From Leptospiraceae bacterium (GTDB taxonomy: Bacteria > Spirochaetota > Leptospiria > Leptospirales > Leptospiraceae): DNA of 60,000 nucleotides. Both the position numbers and the translations under genes were made by a program. Under the pieces are notes generated by a model. The model was given only the letters and a program-made list of their open reading frames with translations. It did not search any database and was not told the origin of the DNA. Position 1 is the first letter of the stretch, and each line of letters opens with the position of its first letter. Of this stretch, positions 16,665 to 25,836 are shown piece after piece. Location of the stretch: positions 1-60,000 of the forward strand of contig JACKPC010000009.1 of NCBI GenBank assembly GCA_024233835.1, written 5' to 3'.

Positions 16665-19200
16665 GTAAAATCTTTTCCCACTTTTTCAGGATATGCTGCA
16701 AATTCTCAACCTCAAGGGGTTTGGAGATATAATCATTCATTCCTTTAGCTAAATACTTCTCTTTATCTCCAGCCAGGGCATTCGCCGTCAGGGCTATTAT
16801 AATAGGAAAGCTACCTCCATAAGTCTTGCGAATTTGTTCCGTAGTTTCAAGTCCATCCAGAATAGGCATTTGGATATCCATAAAAATAATATCAAACTTT
16901 TCATTCTCCATCAGTTCTAAAACTTCCTGACCATTTTGGGCCAAAGTAATCGAATAACCCATTTTTTTAAAAACTTTCTTTGCCAGGATACGATTTATCT
17001 CATTATCCTCAGCTACCATAATCATAATACTTTGCTCTTTCATATCCGTACTCATCCTGATATTTTTTATCTCACCAGTTTTTTGTTCAGAATACCTGTA
17101 ACTTCTTATTTCTAAGTCACCGGGCATTTCATAAGAAATAGAAAAGGAAAACACAGAGCCTTTTTTTACCATACTTTCCACCCATATTTCTCCACCCATT
17201 AGGTTAACAAGCTTCTTACAAATACTCAAACCCAGACCCGTCCCACCATGTTTTCGTGTAATAGACGAATCGGATTGTGTAAATGGATCAAATATTTTCT
17301 CAATATCACTTTTAGAAATTCCTATCCCTGTATCTATAACACTAAAAGATAATTTATTTTCCACTTCCTTTTCTAATTTCACCTGTAAATAAATTTCTCC
17401 ATTCTCTGTAAACTTAATAGCATTACTTAACAGGTTATTGATAATTTGCTTTAGCCTGGTTGAATCAGCTTTTATGTATTCAGGAACCTCAGATTCTATA
17501 GGCATAAGACTTAGCTTATTATTACGTTTTTTTGCTTCCGAGCTAAACAGGGTCACTATTTCCAGCATAGCCGTTTTCAAGTTGAATACAATATTTTCAA
17601 TCTCCATTTTACCGGATTCAATTTTAGAATAATCTAAAATATCATTTATGATCTTCAATAAATCCTTTGCTCCTATCTTCAGATAATTTAAATATCCGAT
17701 CTGCTCCTTCGAAAGCTCTGTTGCTTCCAGAAGCTGTGCCATGCCCATCAAAGCATTCATAGGAGTTCGTATCTCATGACTCATATTAGCCAGAAATTCA
17801 CTTTTTACTTTTAGTGCATTTTCAGCATTTTCTTTTGCTAATATAAGTTTATTCTGGGCAATACCTTTTTCCTCCACCTCATGCCTTAGAAGGACTACGT
17901 GTTTGTGAATCTCATCCTGCAAATTGTGTTGTAAATTACTTTCTAAAACCTTTATTCTTCTGGCAATAGCAATAGTGAAAATTAAAGCCTGTAATATATA
18001 ACTAAGCTTCATTATATTTTTTGTGAATAAGTTATAGGAAGTAAAACCAAAAGAAGTTAAAGAAAGAATGAATATTGAAATAGGGAGAACCAGATTAGAA
18101 AATAAAAAAATAAATGCCGGAGAAAAACCTTTCTTATATTGAATTATAGAAATTACAATAACCTCAATACTTATCAGTAAACTCCAGGGATACAATATCT
18201 TATTCGTTACGGTAGGCTTATACAGAGCATAAAAAATAAATAAAAAGGTAAATACAATTGAAAAGTTAAGGATATACTCAGTATTGCTACCCTTCTTAAT
18301 ACCCATAAATATCCTGGTAAACAATAGAAGGAAAAGAAAACTCAAGTTTGCAAAAATCAATATAAGAGGAAGATAAAATTTTCCATATTCAGGTTTTAAA
18401 TAAAATAGTAAAATACCGTCAAAGCCGGTATTATAAAATCCTAAAGAGATAATTAGAAAAATAAAATATATGAAAGAGCGATCTTTCATAACAAAAAAAA
18501 GAATTAAATTAAATACAATAATAGAGATAAGAAATCCATAAATAAAAAACAAAAAATGTGCTTTCTGTCGGGATTCCTTTTTAAATTGTCTTGCTGAATA
18601 AAGGTTCATAGGAAGTTTCAAACTAACATTAGATTGAATTTCATAAAGAATTAAAATCTTTTCACCGGCTTCAAGTCGAAAAGAATGCAAGGGAAATAGT
18701 TCAGTATTACTCCTTAATAAACCCTTTTTATGCTTTTGTATAGATTGATTAGTAAAATTGTATATAAAAATATTAACCTTTTCTATAAAAGGATTATTTA
18801 ATTCAATTTTTCCTTTAAAAATCGCTTTATTATCATTCTGAATTAAAAATAAAATCCAATATTTAGAATTAGAAAAACCAAGATTTAAATGTCTTACATT
18901 GTTTACCTGTGAAAATGGATAATCTTCAGGATGTAAAAGTATTTCCTTAAAATTAAAATTTTTTTGTTTGTCCTCCAATAGATATGCCTGATAAGCCATT
19001 TGCTTACCCTGCAATTCCGAAGTATAAATCGTATGAAAGTCAATAACCGGTTTTGCAGTGCCCGCAAAACTACAGAGGAAAAATACCAAACTGAGTATTA
19101 TTTTAATAAAATAAGACACCGGATTACAGATAGTATTTCTTTTTAAAAAAGTAAAGCTACTTTTATTAGAAAAAAGTAGACAAATTTCAGCTAAGTACAC
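16654..19200 (-). CDS. 7TMR-DISM hybrid histidine kinase
   Basis: About 820-848 residues. A signal sequence is followed by a periplasmic DISMED2 domain (about 52-205), a seven-helix 7TMR-DISM membrane block (about 212-415), HisKA with His475 (SHEIRTPMN), HATPase (NLLSNAIKF; GTGLGLSI) and a C-terminal receiver with phospho-acceptor Asp775 (FMDIQMPILDG). DISMED2 proteins are thought to sense carbohydrates or similar ligands. The GTG at 19200 is a weak start; GTG at 19119, which puts the signal peptide at the N-terminus, is a good alternative. No separate response regulator is adjacent. It diverges from the cobalamin adenosyltransferase gene. Confidence 0.87.
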   Translation of the reverse strand: MYLAEICLLFSNKSSFTFLKRNTICNPVSYFIKIILSLVFFLCSFAGTAKPVIDFHTIYTSELQGKQMAYQAYLLEDKQKNFNFKEILLHPEDYPFSQVNNVRHLNLGFSNSKYWILFLIQNDNKAIFKGKIELNNPFIEKVNIFIYNFTNQSIQKHKKGLLRSNTELFPLHSFRLEAGEKILILYEIQSNVSLKLPMNLYSARQFKKESRQKAHFLFFIYGFLISIIVFNLILFFVMKDRSFIYFIFLIISLGFYNTGFDGILLFYLKPEYGKFYLPLILIFANLSFLFLLLFTRIFMGIKKGSNTEYILNFSIVFTFLFIFYALYKPTVTNKILYPWSLLISIEVIVISIIQYKKGFSPAFIFLFSNLVLPISIFILSLTSFGFTSYNLFTKNIMKLSYILQALIFTIAIARRIKVLESNLQHNLQDEIHKHVVLLRHEVEEKGIAQNKLILAKENAENALKVKSEFLANMSHEIRTPMNALMGMAQLLEATELSKEQIGYLNYLKIGAKDLLKIINDILDYSKIESGKMEIENIVFNLKTAMLEIVTLFSSEAKKRNNKLSLMPIESEVPEYIKADSTRLKQIINNLLSNAIKFTENGEIYLQVKLEKEVENKLSFSVIDTGIGISKSDIEKIFDPFTQSDSSITRKHGGTGLGLSICKKLVNLMGGEIWVESMVKKGSVFSFSISYEMPGDLEIRSYRYSEQKTGEIKNIRMSTDMKEQSIMIMVAEDNEINRILAKKVFKKMGYSITLAQNGQEVLELMENEKFDIIFMDIQMPILDGLETTEQIRKTYGGSFPIIIALTANALAGDKEKYLAKGMNDYISKPLEVENLQHILKKWEKILPNR

Positions 19201-19216
19201 TAGTGAAATTCAGGTT

Positions 19217-19774
19217 ATGAAAATTTATACAAGAAAAGGCGATAAAGGTTTTACAATGCTCGCCTCAGGCGAGAAGGTTTCGAAATCCAATGACTATGTA
19301 GAGTTATACGGAACAGTAGACGAGTTAAATTCATCAATAGGGCTTGCTATCTCTTTTTTAAACGAAAATTCTGAGCTAAAAGAGCCTCTTTTAGAAACCC
19401 AAAACCTACTTTTTGAACTCGGAGCTGAGCTTGCGGGCTATCGTTCAGAAGAATCTACCGGCCCTTCCATTCAGGAAACTGATGTCTTGTACCTTGAACA
19501 TAAAATTGATGATCTTCTTTCACACCTGGAACCTATGAGAAATTTCATACTTCCCGGAGGTTCACAAGCTGCTTCCTTTCTTCACATGAGTCGCACGATT
19601 TGTAGAAATCTCGAAAGGCTTATGGTTCGTGCCCAGGAAAGTAAGCATGAAATTTTTGAGATTAACCTTTCTTATATTAACCGCTTATCTGATTTTTTAT
19701 TTGTTTGCGGAAGATATGCCAATCATGAAAACCAAAAAGAAGACATTCGCTGGATATCAAGGAATAAAAAATAA
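19217..19774 (+). CDS. PduO-type ATP:cob(I)alamin adenosyltransferase
   Basis: 185 residues, the usual PduO/MMAB length. The N-terminal ATP loop TRKGDKGFTML and YGTVDELNS are present, as is the C-terminal signature SRTICRNLERLMV. It moves the adenosyl group of ATP onto cob(I)alamin to give adenosylcobalamin, needed by mutases. No B12-dependent mutase lies beside it, but a B12-binding-type radical SAM gene occurs at 48.4 kb. Only two bases separate it from the peptide transporter gene. Confidence 0.9.
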   Translation: MKIYTRKGDKGFTMLASGEKVSKSNDYVELYGTVDELNSSIGLAISFLNENSELKEPLLETQNLLFELGAELAGYRSEESTGPSIQETDVLYLEHKIDDLLSHLEPMRNFILPGGSQAASFLHMSRTICRNLERLMVRAQESKHEIFEINLSYINRLSDFLFVCGRYANHENQKEDIRWISRNKK

Positions 19775-19776
19775 GA

Positions 19777-21036
19777 TTGCCGGATCTGAAGAATAAAACG
19801 CTTTTCCTTCTTTTCTTTACCGAAATGTGGGAGCGTTTTAGTTACTACGGAATGCGTGCCCTACTCATCCTGTACCTGGTGAAAGCCCTTCATTATTCAG
19901 ACAGAACCGCCGGTCTAATTTATGGTAGCTATACCGGCCTTGTTTATCTCACTCCGCTTTTTGGAGGGTATTTGGCGGATAAGTATTTGGGATATTCTAA
20001 AAGCATTATCCTGGGTGGGATTCTAATGATCTGCGGTCACCTGTCCCTGGCCATGGATACAATCCCTACTTTCTTTTTAGGGCTCAGCCTACTCGTTCTG
20101 GGTAATGGCTTTTTTAAACCAAATATTTCTACACTACTCGGTTATCAATACAGGCATGTGCCTGAAAAAAAAGATTCCGCTTTTACCATTTTTTATATGG
20201 GAATTAACCTCGGTGCTGCCATAGGTCCCATACTCTGCGGCTACCTTGGAGAAACATTTGGCTGGCATTATGGTTTCGGAGTTGCAGCTTTCGGAATGTT
20301 ACTCGGTCTTTTGCAATTCATGTACGGACTCTCATCTTTAGAAGAGCCACCTACTCTTTCAGTAAAGTCTGATACAGAAAAACTTCCCCTGCAAGAAAAA
20401 GAAAAAAAACATATTATTGTAATTTGTATCCTCGCATTTTTTAGTATCTTCTTCTGGTTTGCTTATGAACAGGCCGGCTCCTCTATTAGTCTTTTTATAG
20501 ATAGGCATATAGATAGAAATGTATTGGGTTATAACATTCCCGCTTCCATATTCCAATCTATAAATCCCATATTAATACTACTCTTAGCACCTCTCTTTTC
20601 TTATACATGGAATTCCTTAAGGACTCAAAATAAAGAACCGGATACCCTGAGTAAACTTAGCCTGGGAATGCTTCTATTAGGACTTGGTTTTGTTGTATTG
20701 GTTTATGGTGCAAGCGAACTGAACCCCAGCACAACTAAAGTAAATATCATCTGGGTCTTACTCATGATTTTTTTACATACTCTTGGTGAGCTTTCCTTTT
20801 CACCTGTGGGACTTTCTATGGTATCCAAGATGGCTCCGATTCAATATGCTTCTCTTCTCATGGGGATCTGGTTTTTATCTTCAGCAATAGCTCATTATTC
20901 AGCCGGGATACTCTCCGGTTATATGAAAGAGTTCGGTTCACCTTCCACTTTTTTTACTATATTCATTATTAGCTCTTTTTTTATGACAGGTCTCATCTAT
21001 CTACTCAGTCCGGGATTGAGGAAAATGATGAAATAG
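19777..21036 (+). CDS. POT/PTR-family proton-coupled oligopeptide transporter
   Basis: 419 residues with about 12 membrane segments. It opens with the POT signature EMWERFSYYGMRALLILYL, including the ExxERF proton-coupling motif, and has GNGFFKPNISTLLG (PTR2 second signature). FSPVGLSMVSKMAP lies in the C-terminal half. It should import di- or tripeptides with protons. Translation probably starts at TTG 19777 just after the preceding stop. Slightly shorter than many family members, but both halves look complete. Confidence 0.88.
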   Translation: MPDLKNKTLFLLFFTEMWERFSYYGMRALLILYLVKALHYSDRTAGLIYGSYTGLVYLTPLFGGYLADKYLGYSKSIILGGILMICGHLSLAMDTIPTFFLGLSLLVLGNGFFKPNISTLLGYQYRHVPEKKDSAFTIFYMGINLGAAIGPILCGYLGETFGWHYGFGVAAFGMLLGLLQFMYGLSSLEEPPTLSVKSDTEKLPLQEKEKKHIIVICILAFFSIFFWFAYEQAGSSISLFIDRHIDRNVLGYNIPASIFQSINPILILLLAPLFSYTWNSLRTQNKEPDTLSKLSLGMLLLGLGFVVLVYGASELNPSTTKVNIIWVLLMIFLHTLGELSFSPVGLSMVSKMAPIQYASLLMGIWFLSSAIAHYSAGILSGYMKEFGSPSTFFTIFIISSFFMTGLIYLLSPGLRKMMK

Positions 21037-21061
21037 TTTTAAACGTTTAAGGAGAAATTCA

Positions 21062-21367
21062 ATGGGCTTAGAAAATGTTTATATACCGGATAAAGAAGCT
21101 TTGAAAGCAAAACTGAAAGTATTCTTAGAAGCTTATATGACAACCAAAATTCTGGATATGGAAGATGGTGCTTTTATTATGTATATACGCTTATCCCATA
21201 ATAAAAACAAAACTATAAAAGAAAAATTTATTAATTATAAATTACTACGAATACAGGAAAGGCTTTTCGAAAATCCGCATATTCCTATAAGTCCAGAAAA
21301 TGCAATTATCTGCAATTTTCTGATTGATGAACTTTATAAATATGTATCTAAAAGTATAAAAAAATAA
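21062..21367 (+). CDS. Small conserved-looking protein of unknown function
   Basis: 101 residues, lysine-rich and mostly helical by appearance, without signal peptide or membrane segment. AAGGAGA 11 bases before the ATG is a strong ribosome site, supporting a real gene. I recognise no family. It follows the peptide transporter by 25 bases and may share its transcript. Confidence 0.6.
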   Translation: MGLENVYIPDKEALKAKLKVFLEAYMTTKILDMEDGAFIMYIRLSHNKNKTIKEKFINYKLLRIQERLFENPHIPISPENAIICNFLIDELYKYVSKSIKK

Positions 21368-21372
21368 ATCGA

Positions 21373-21397
21373 ATTCGGGATGTTGAAAATCCCGAAT
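21373..21397. terminator. Hairpin between convergent genes
   Basis: ATTCGGGAT pairs perfectly with ATCCCGAAT across a 7-base loop. On the minus strand it is followed by a T-rich tract (ATTTATTTTTTT), so it should end the FIST gene transcript; on the plus strand the T tract is poor. Confidence 0.6.
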
Positions 21398-21411
21398 CCC
21401 TTCCTCTATTC

Positions 21412-22542
21412 TCAGGCTTTGTAAATAGCCAAAAACGTTTCTGTTTGGTTTACATTCGCACCACAAATATTTTCGCTAAATGTACCGAAACCCATCACCC
21501 CTGTATTCGGTAAGTTCTCGCTATACAATTTAGCAATTTTCTCCTTCTCATCCATAGCATTTCTGGCAAGATAACAGAGTACGCAATCAAAGGAAATGTA
21601 AATGATAGGCTCTAAACTCTTCAGACTTTGTAATTGCGACTTCCTATCCGCTTCCTGTGATTTGGCTGAATAAATATTCAATTCGGTACCTTCCACCAGG
21701 TCATTATAGGTCAGAAGACCACCCTTTCCATCATCCTTCATAATACTTGTAATCAGCTTTTCACCATCACCGGGCTCAATTCCGAGAGTATACCTGGCAA
21801 AAAGAGAAGCCGAGAGATTATCTTTTGTTTCTCCAACGCTCGAAAGGTACTCATCAAGAGCCGGCTTTCCGTTCAATTCCCGGATATGTCTCGGATTCTC
21901 CAGGGCAGTAACTTTCAAACTGCCTTTTACCTGCTCAAAACTGGAAATCCTATCGATTACCATTTTGTAGTCTTTTTTTAGGCGTATAATAGCAGAAGCC
22001 CCTATCTTACCCTTCATTCCATTTGTCATAACTTCGGAATGAATAAAATCTAATTTCCCTCCGGAACTTCCTCCTACCGTTTGTAAAAATAAACTAATCT
22101 CCGATTGAGCTTCGAGTACAGGATTTGCGGAAGCTAAACCGTATAATAAGTTTATTACAAACTCTCGCTCCATATCCGGTGAGTTTCTATCAATCCCGGA
22201 ATTTTTCAGAGACGATAAATATTTTTCTTTTACATCCTTTTTAATTTCTCCATAATTTTTTTCAGGGGAAAGATCATAATGTATAATATCTATAGAATCA
22301 AAAATCTCTTTCGGAAATCCGAGAGCAACAAAAGAATCCTCTTCCAGATGATAGGAATCTCCAAGAAATCTACCCGTATCAGAGCAGGCTATAAACGGAA
22401 TTTTTGAGTCATTCAATGTAGAAAAGATCCCATTTGCATCACTATCGGGACCATAAAATGCAATGATAAGACCCGGATTCGTTTCCATAATTTTTTGTAA
22501 ATCAAGTGCAGCTTTAGAATACACAGTTTTTACTATTGGCAT
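21412..22542 (-). CDS. FIST-domain sensory protein
   Basis: 376 residues from ATG 22542, which has GGAG upstream and lies 4 bases after the stop of the 69-residue gene; the open frame to 22587 is not needed. The N-terminal half (FIST_N: LIIAFYGPDSDANGIF, IPFIACSDTGRFLG) and C-terminal half (FIST_C, ending ISFDCVLCYLARN and NTGVMGFGTFSENICG) match the FIST family, thought to bind small ligands such as amino acids in signalling. Usually FIST proteins sit near kinases or chemoreceptors; here the only partner is the small upstream gene. Confidence 0.8.
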   Translation of the reverse strand: MPIVKTVYSKAALDLQKIMETNPGLIIAFYGPDSDANGIFSTLNDSKIPFIACSDTGRFLGDSYHLEEDSFVALGFPKEIFDSIDIIHYDLSPEKNYGEIKKDVKEKYLSSLKNSGIDRNSPDMEREFVINLLYGLASANPVLEAQSEISLFLQTVGGSSGGKLDFIHSEVMTNGMKGKIGASAIIRLKKDYKMVIDRISSFEQVKGSLKVTALENPRHIRELNGKPALDEYLSSVGETKDNLSASLFARYTLGIEPGDGEKLITSIMKDDGKGGLLTYNDLVEGTELNIYSAKSQEADRKSQLQSLKSLEPIIYISFDCVLCYLARNAMDEKEKIAKLYSENLPNTGVMGFGTFSENICGANVNQTETFLAIYKA

Positions 22543-22546
22543 TAGA

Positions 22547-22756
22547 TTAAGTCTCCAGGTTATTAATAATATTTTTAACTTTTGCAACTACCTCTGGTGG
22601 GTCGTTGCTCTCATTTGTAAAATTTGCAAGGTTGATACCGCTACAGGAAATCTTGATGCGAATGGCCCTGATTTTGGCCTTGCCACTCAGGTTGGCTTCG
22701 CTGATTCCCTTAGAAGTATAAAAATTGCGCAATAAAGTTTGAACTTCTCCAGGCAT
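22547..22756 (-). CDS. 69-residue protein coupled to the FIST gene
   Basis: A strong GGAGGA site lies 4 bases before the ATG at 22756, and the stop TAA lies 4 bases before the FIST start, the spacing of translational coupling. The sequence (MPGEVQTLLRNFYTSKG...) is soluble, mixed charge, with two Cys-free ends and one Cys. No family is recognised. Context suggests a partner of the FIST sensor. Confidence 0.65.
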   Translation of the reverse strand: MPGEVQTLLRNFYTSKGISEANLSGKAKIRAIRIKISCSGINLANFTNESNDPPEVVAKVKNIINNLET

Positions 22757-22931
22757 AGTTCCTCCATTTATTCAATGATATATATTTTGATTTATAGATG
22801 CAAATCAAATTTCTGAATTCTCTTTCTTTTATATTTTGGTATTATTAGTTGACTGATAAACTGTTTTGAAGAAGATGGATCATTCTATAGGAAAATTATG
22901 CCTGCCTGATGGTTTTTAGGAGTATGTATAG

Positions 22932-23207
22932 ATGAGAAATTATGAGATGACTGCGCTTTTACGAGATAGTGCCAGCGAGATTGAAGAAGGGAAAAGTGCT
23001 ATTAAAGAAATTTTATCTAAAAATTCAGCAGAAGTAACCGCTGAAGAAGATTGGGGACAAAAAAGACTCTGGCACAAAGTTGGTCATGAAGAATATGCGT
23101 TTTTTGCTTATCTAAAGTTTAACGCAGAACCTTCCAGTATAGCCAAAATCGAACACGAATGTAAGATTAACCAGAAAATCCTGAGAGTCATGATAGCCAG
23201 GGTTTAA
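22932..23207 (+). CDS. rpsF: 30S ribosomal protein S6
   Basis: 91 residues, with the S6 start MRNYEMTALLRDSA and the core WGQKRLWHKVGHEEYAFFAYLKF, cut here into two parts: WGQKRLWHKV and EEYAFFAYLKF. S6 binds 16S rRNA with S18 in the platform of the small subunit. First gene of the rpsF-ssb-rpsR-rplI-dnaB cluster; the ssb gene starts 9 bases later. Confidence 0.95.
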   Translation: MRNYEMTALLRDSASEIEEGKSAIKEILSKNSAEVTAEEDWGQKRLWHKVGHEEYAFFAYLKFNAEPSSIAKIEHECKINQKILRVMIARV

Positions 23208-23216
23208 GTTTTCACA

Positions 23217-23663
23217 ATGCCAAATGAAATAAACAAAGTTATTCTCATTGGGCGGATGACCCGCGATCCCGAGTTTAAAGTAATCAATCAATCGGGTGTG
23301 GCTAATTTTAGCATAGCCAATAATAGAACCTATGTAAGTAACGGAGAAAAAAAGGATGAAGTCCATTTTTTCGATTGTGAAGCCTGGGGAAAGTTGGCTG
23401 ATATTTTAAAGCAATATGCAAAAAAAGGCACGAAGGTAGCCATAGAAGGCAGGCTCAAACAATCTACCTGGGAAACACCGGATGGAAAAAAAGCCAGTAA
23501 AGTCAGGATTTTTGTAGAAACCTTTCAATTTCTGGGTTCTTCCCAATCTGGTGGACAAAATTCTGCTGAAAACAATTCGGGTTCATCTTACAGCAATCAA
23601 CAGACATCATATGATATGCCTCCGGATAGTATGTATGCTGAAGATGAAGATGATATTTTTTAG
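23217..23663 (+). CDS. ssb: Single-stranded DNA-binding protein
   Basis: 148 residues: an OB-fold domain (about 1-105; start NKVILIGRMTRDPE, then WETPDGKKASKVRI), a disordered Gln/Ser/Asn-rich linker and an acidic tip ending DEDDIF, the partner-docking tail. It coats single-stranded DNA in replication and repair. The rpsF-ssb-rpsR order is conserved in many bacteria. Confidence 0.95.
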   Translation: MPNEINKVILIGRMTRDPEFKVINQSGVANFSIANNRTYVSNGEKKDEVHFFDCEAWGKLADILKQYAKKGTKVAIEGRLKQSTWETPDGKKASKVRIFVETFQFLGSSQSGGQNSAENNSGSSYSNQQTSYDMPPDSMYAEDEDDIF

Positions 23664-23687
23664 AAATAATTTTATAAGGATTTAGTA

Positions 23688-24008
23688 ATGTCAGACGAAA
23701 TGAATCTTGATGATAAAGATGATAGGGGAATGGATGAAGAACGCGGTTACCGCGGGAAAGACATGGATGGAAAGGGATTTAAGAAAAACTCCAAGTACAA
23801 AAGAAAGGTTTGTAAATTCACAGCCGATAAATCCCTGGCAGAAGCACTCGATTATAAAAGAGTTGATATATTAGAAAAATTTATTACCAATAGGGGTAAA
23901 ATCCTTCCGAGACGAATCACCGGTACTTCAGCCAAGTGGCAGAGAAGACTATCCCGTGAGATTAAAAAAGCCAGAAGTGCTGGATTACTCCCCTTCAAAG
24001 TACAATAA
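23688..24008 (+). CDS. rpsR: 30S ribosomal protein S18 with N-terminal extension
   Basis: 106 residues, longer than the usual 75. The S18 core is at about 39-106 (KYKRKVCKF, DYKRVDILEKFI, RGKILPRRITGTSAKWQR). The first 38 residues are an Asp/Arg/Gly-rich, probably disordered extension with DDKDDRGMDEE. A start inside the extension is possible, but the ATG at 23688 has AAGGA in front. Confidence 0.94.
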   Translation: MSDEMNLDDKDDRGMDEERGYRGKDMDGKGFKKNSKYKRKVCKFTADKSLAEALDYKRVDILEKFITNRGKILPRRITGTSAKWQRRLSREIKKARSAGLLPFKVQ

Positions 24009-24020
24009 AACGGAGACACA

Positions 24021-24482
24021 ATGAAAGTAGTTTTATTTAAAGATGTACCCAACCTTGGGGATGCAGGTGATATTAAAGAAGTTGCAAACGGTTACGCAAG
24101 AAATTATCTTTTTCCAAAAAAGCTGGCTGTAAGAGCAGATGAAGGAAACACAAAAACAGCAGTTCATCAGAAGAAATTAGCTGAACTAAAAAAAGAAAAG
24201 CGTAAGAAAGAAATGAAGAGTATCGCATCTTCTCTTGAAGGAAAAGTAATCGAGATTCCTGTAAAAACAGGAGCTAATGATAAACTTTTTGGTTCAGTAA
24301 CTGCAATCGATGTAGCAAAAGCAGTCAGTGCACAGGGTGTTGAAATTGAAAAAAGAAAAATAGAAATTCCTGAACACATTAAAGCTCTGGGTGATTATAA
24401 AATTAAAATCAAACTGGCTGATGGAATTCTTGCAAATGTTGTCTTAAAAGTTGTTAAAGAAGGTGGAAGCAGCGAAGAGTAA
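24021..24482 (+). CDS. rplI: 50S ribosomal protein L9
   Basis: 153 residues. The N-terminal rRNA-binding signature VPNLGDAGDIKEVANGYARN, then a long Lys-rich helix (about 42-75) and the C-terminal domain with NDKLFGSVTAIDV, are those of L9. GGAGA precedes the ATG. It sits between rpsR and dnaB as usual. Confidence 0.95.
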   Translation: MKVVLFKDVPNLGDAGDIKEVANGYARNYLFPKKLAVRADEGNTKTAVHQKKLAELKKEKRKKEMKSIASSLEGKVIEIPVKTGANDKLFGSVTAIDVAKAVSAQGVEIEKRKIEIPEHIKALGDYKIKIKLADGILANVVLKVVKEGGSSEE

Positions 24483-24505
24483 TATCTTCCATTACTAAAT
24501 TCCTG

Positions 24506-25831
24506 ATGAGTGTGGAGCAATTATATGATCCCGAGTCCGAAAAGACTCTTCTTGGCTCCATATTCATCAAAGGTGCTGGTGTTGTAAATGATCTGGGACT
24601 ACTCCCCGATGATTTTTTCATAGAACTTCACCGTTCGATTTATTCCTCTATTATTGAGCTTTTAGACATTAACCTTCAGGTTGATCCCATTGCTGTAATC
24701 AACAATCTGAAAGATAAGGGCAAACTCAAGAACGAATCTCGGGAAGTGGAATACATCCTTACCCTGTTTCGCGACACGGTTGCCGTCCAGCCCATTCATT
24801 ACTACGCAAAAAGGATAAAAAAGTTCTCTGATAGAAGAAAGTATATCCAAATTCTTCAAAACTCCATAGAAACCCTGCATCAGGAATTGGAAGAAAACGA
24901 AATACTTTTTACCAGTATAGAAACCAAGCTTTCTAATATTTCTCGCTCCGTTCAAAGTCGGGGTCTTCGTTCGGTAAAAGACAGTAAACTAGAATTAATC
25001 GATTATGTAAAAACCATGTTTGAAACGCGGGGAGGAATCTCCGGTCAAAAAACACATTTTACTTCCTTTGATGAAATGACTACCGGTTTAAAACCCCATG
25101 AATTGATCATTCTCGCAGCCCGACCCGGTTATGGAAAAACCACCTTTGCTCTGAATATAGCATCCAATGTGGCTTTAAAAGAACAAAAAACAGTAGCCCT
25201 GTTTTCTCTTGAGATGAGCAGTATAGAACTTCTTATCAAAATGGTATGCTCAGACGCCCGAATCGACTCTTCTGCCCTTAAATCCGGTATGGTCCATCCT
25301 TCCGACAGAGAAAAGCTATTAAAATCAATTATTAATGTAACTTCCGCCTCTATTTACATTGATGATACCGGAACTCTCTCCATCTGGGAATTTAAAGCGA
25401 GGATTCGACAATTGCTTTCTTCAGGAGTTCAGCCTTCCCTGATTGTCGTTGACTACCTGCAGCTAATGAGTGATCCTACTGTCCGGGAAGGTAGACAACA
25501 GGAAGTAGCCTCTATTTCAAGAAATCTAAAACAAATGGCCAGAGAAGCCAATTGTCCGGTAATAGCCCTATCTCAGATGTCAAGGGCGATAGAATCCAGA
25601 ACCAAAGATCAAAGACCCCAACTTTCCGACCTACGAGAATCGGGAGCCATAGAACAGGATGCGGACATCGTTCTATTCATATACCGAGAAGATAAAGTGA
25701 AATCTCCCGATGAGCTTAACCCCGACATGATTAACAAAGCTGAAATTATTATTGCTAAAAACCGGGCAGGTCAGACAGGTCAATTTCACTTGCTATTTTC
25801 ACCTCAATATAGTAAATTCGACAATATTTAA
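24506..25831 (+). CDS. dnaB: Replicative DNA helicase DnaB
   Basis: 441 residues. An N-terminal DnaB domain (about 1-105) and the RecA-like helicase domain are present. The Walker A motif RPGYGKTT has Lys211, and the Walker B-like stretch LIVVDYLQLM and DLRESGAIEQDADIV follow. The hexameric helicase unwinds DNA at the replication fork. There is no intein. It ends the ribosomal/replication cluster and meets the adenylate cyclase gene tail to tail at 5 bases. Confidence 0.95.
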   Translation: MSVEQLYDPESEKTLLGSIFIKGAGVVNDLGLLPDDFFIELHRSIYSSIIELLDINLQVDPIAVINNLKDKGKLKNESREVEYILTLFRDTVAVQPIHYYAKRIKKFSDRRKYIQILQNSIETLHQELEENEILFTSIETKLSNISRSVQSRGLRSVKDSKLELIDYVKTMFETRGGISGQKTHFTSFDEMTTGLKPHELIILAARPGYGKTTFALNIASNVALKEQKTVALFSLEMSSIELLIKMVCSDARIDSSALKSGMVHPSDREKLLKSIINVTSASIYIDDTGTLSIWEFKARIRQLLSSGVQPSLIVVDYLQLMSDPTVREGRQQEVASISRNLKQMAREANCPVIALSQMSRAIESRTKDQRPQLSDLRESGAIEQDADIVLFIYREDKVKSPDELNPDMINKAEIIIAKNRAGQTGQFHLLFSPQYSKFDNI

Positions 25832-25836
25832 TTTTA

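Noticed and set aside
19174..19190. AGTAGACAAATTT near the kinase/adenosyltransferase divergent start, like the TetR half-site
   Set aside because: Only one arm is present and the spacing differs; likely chance in AT-rich DNA.
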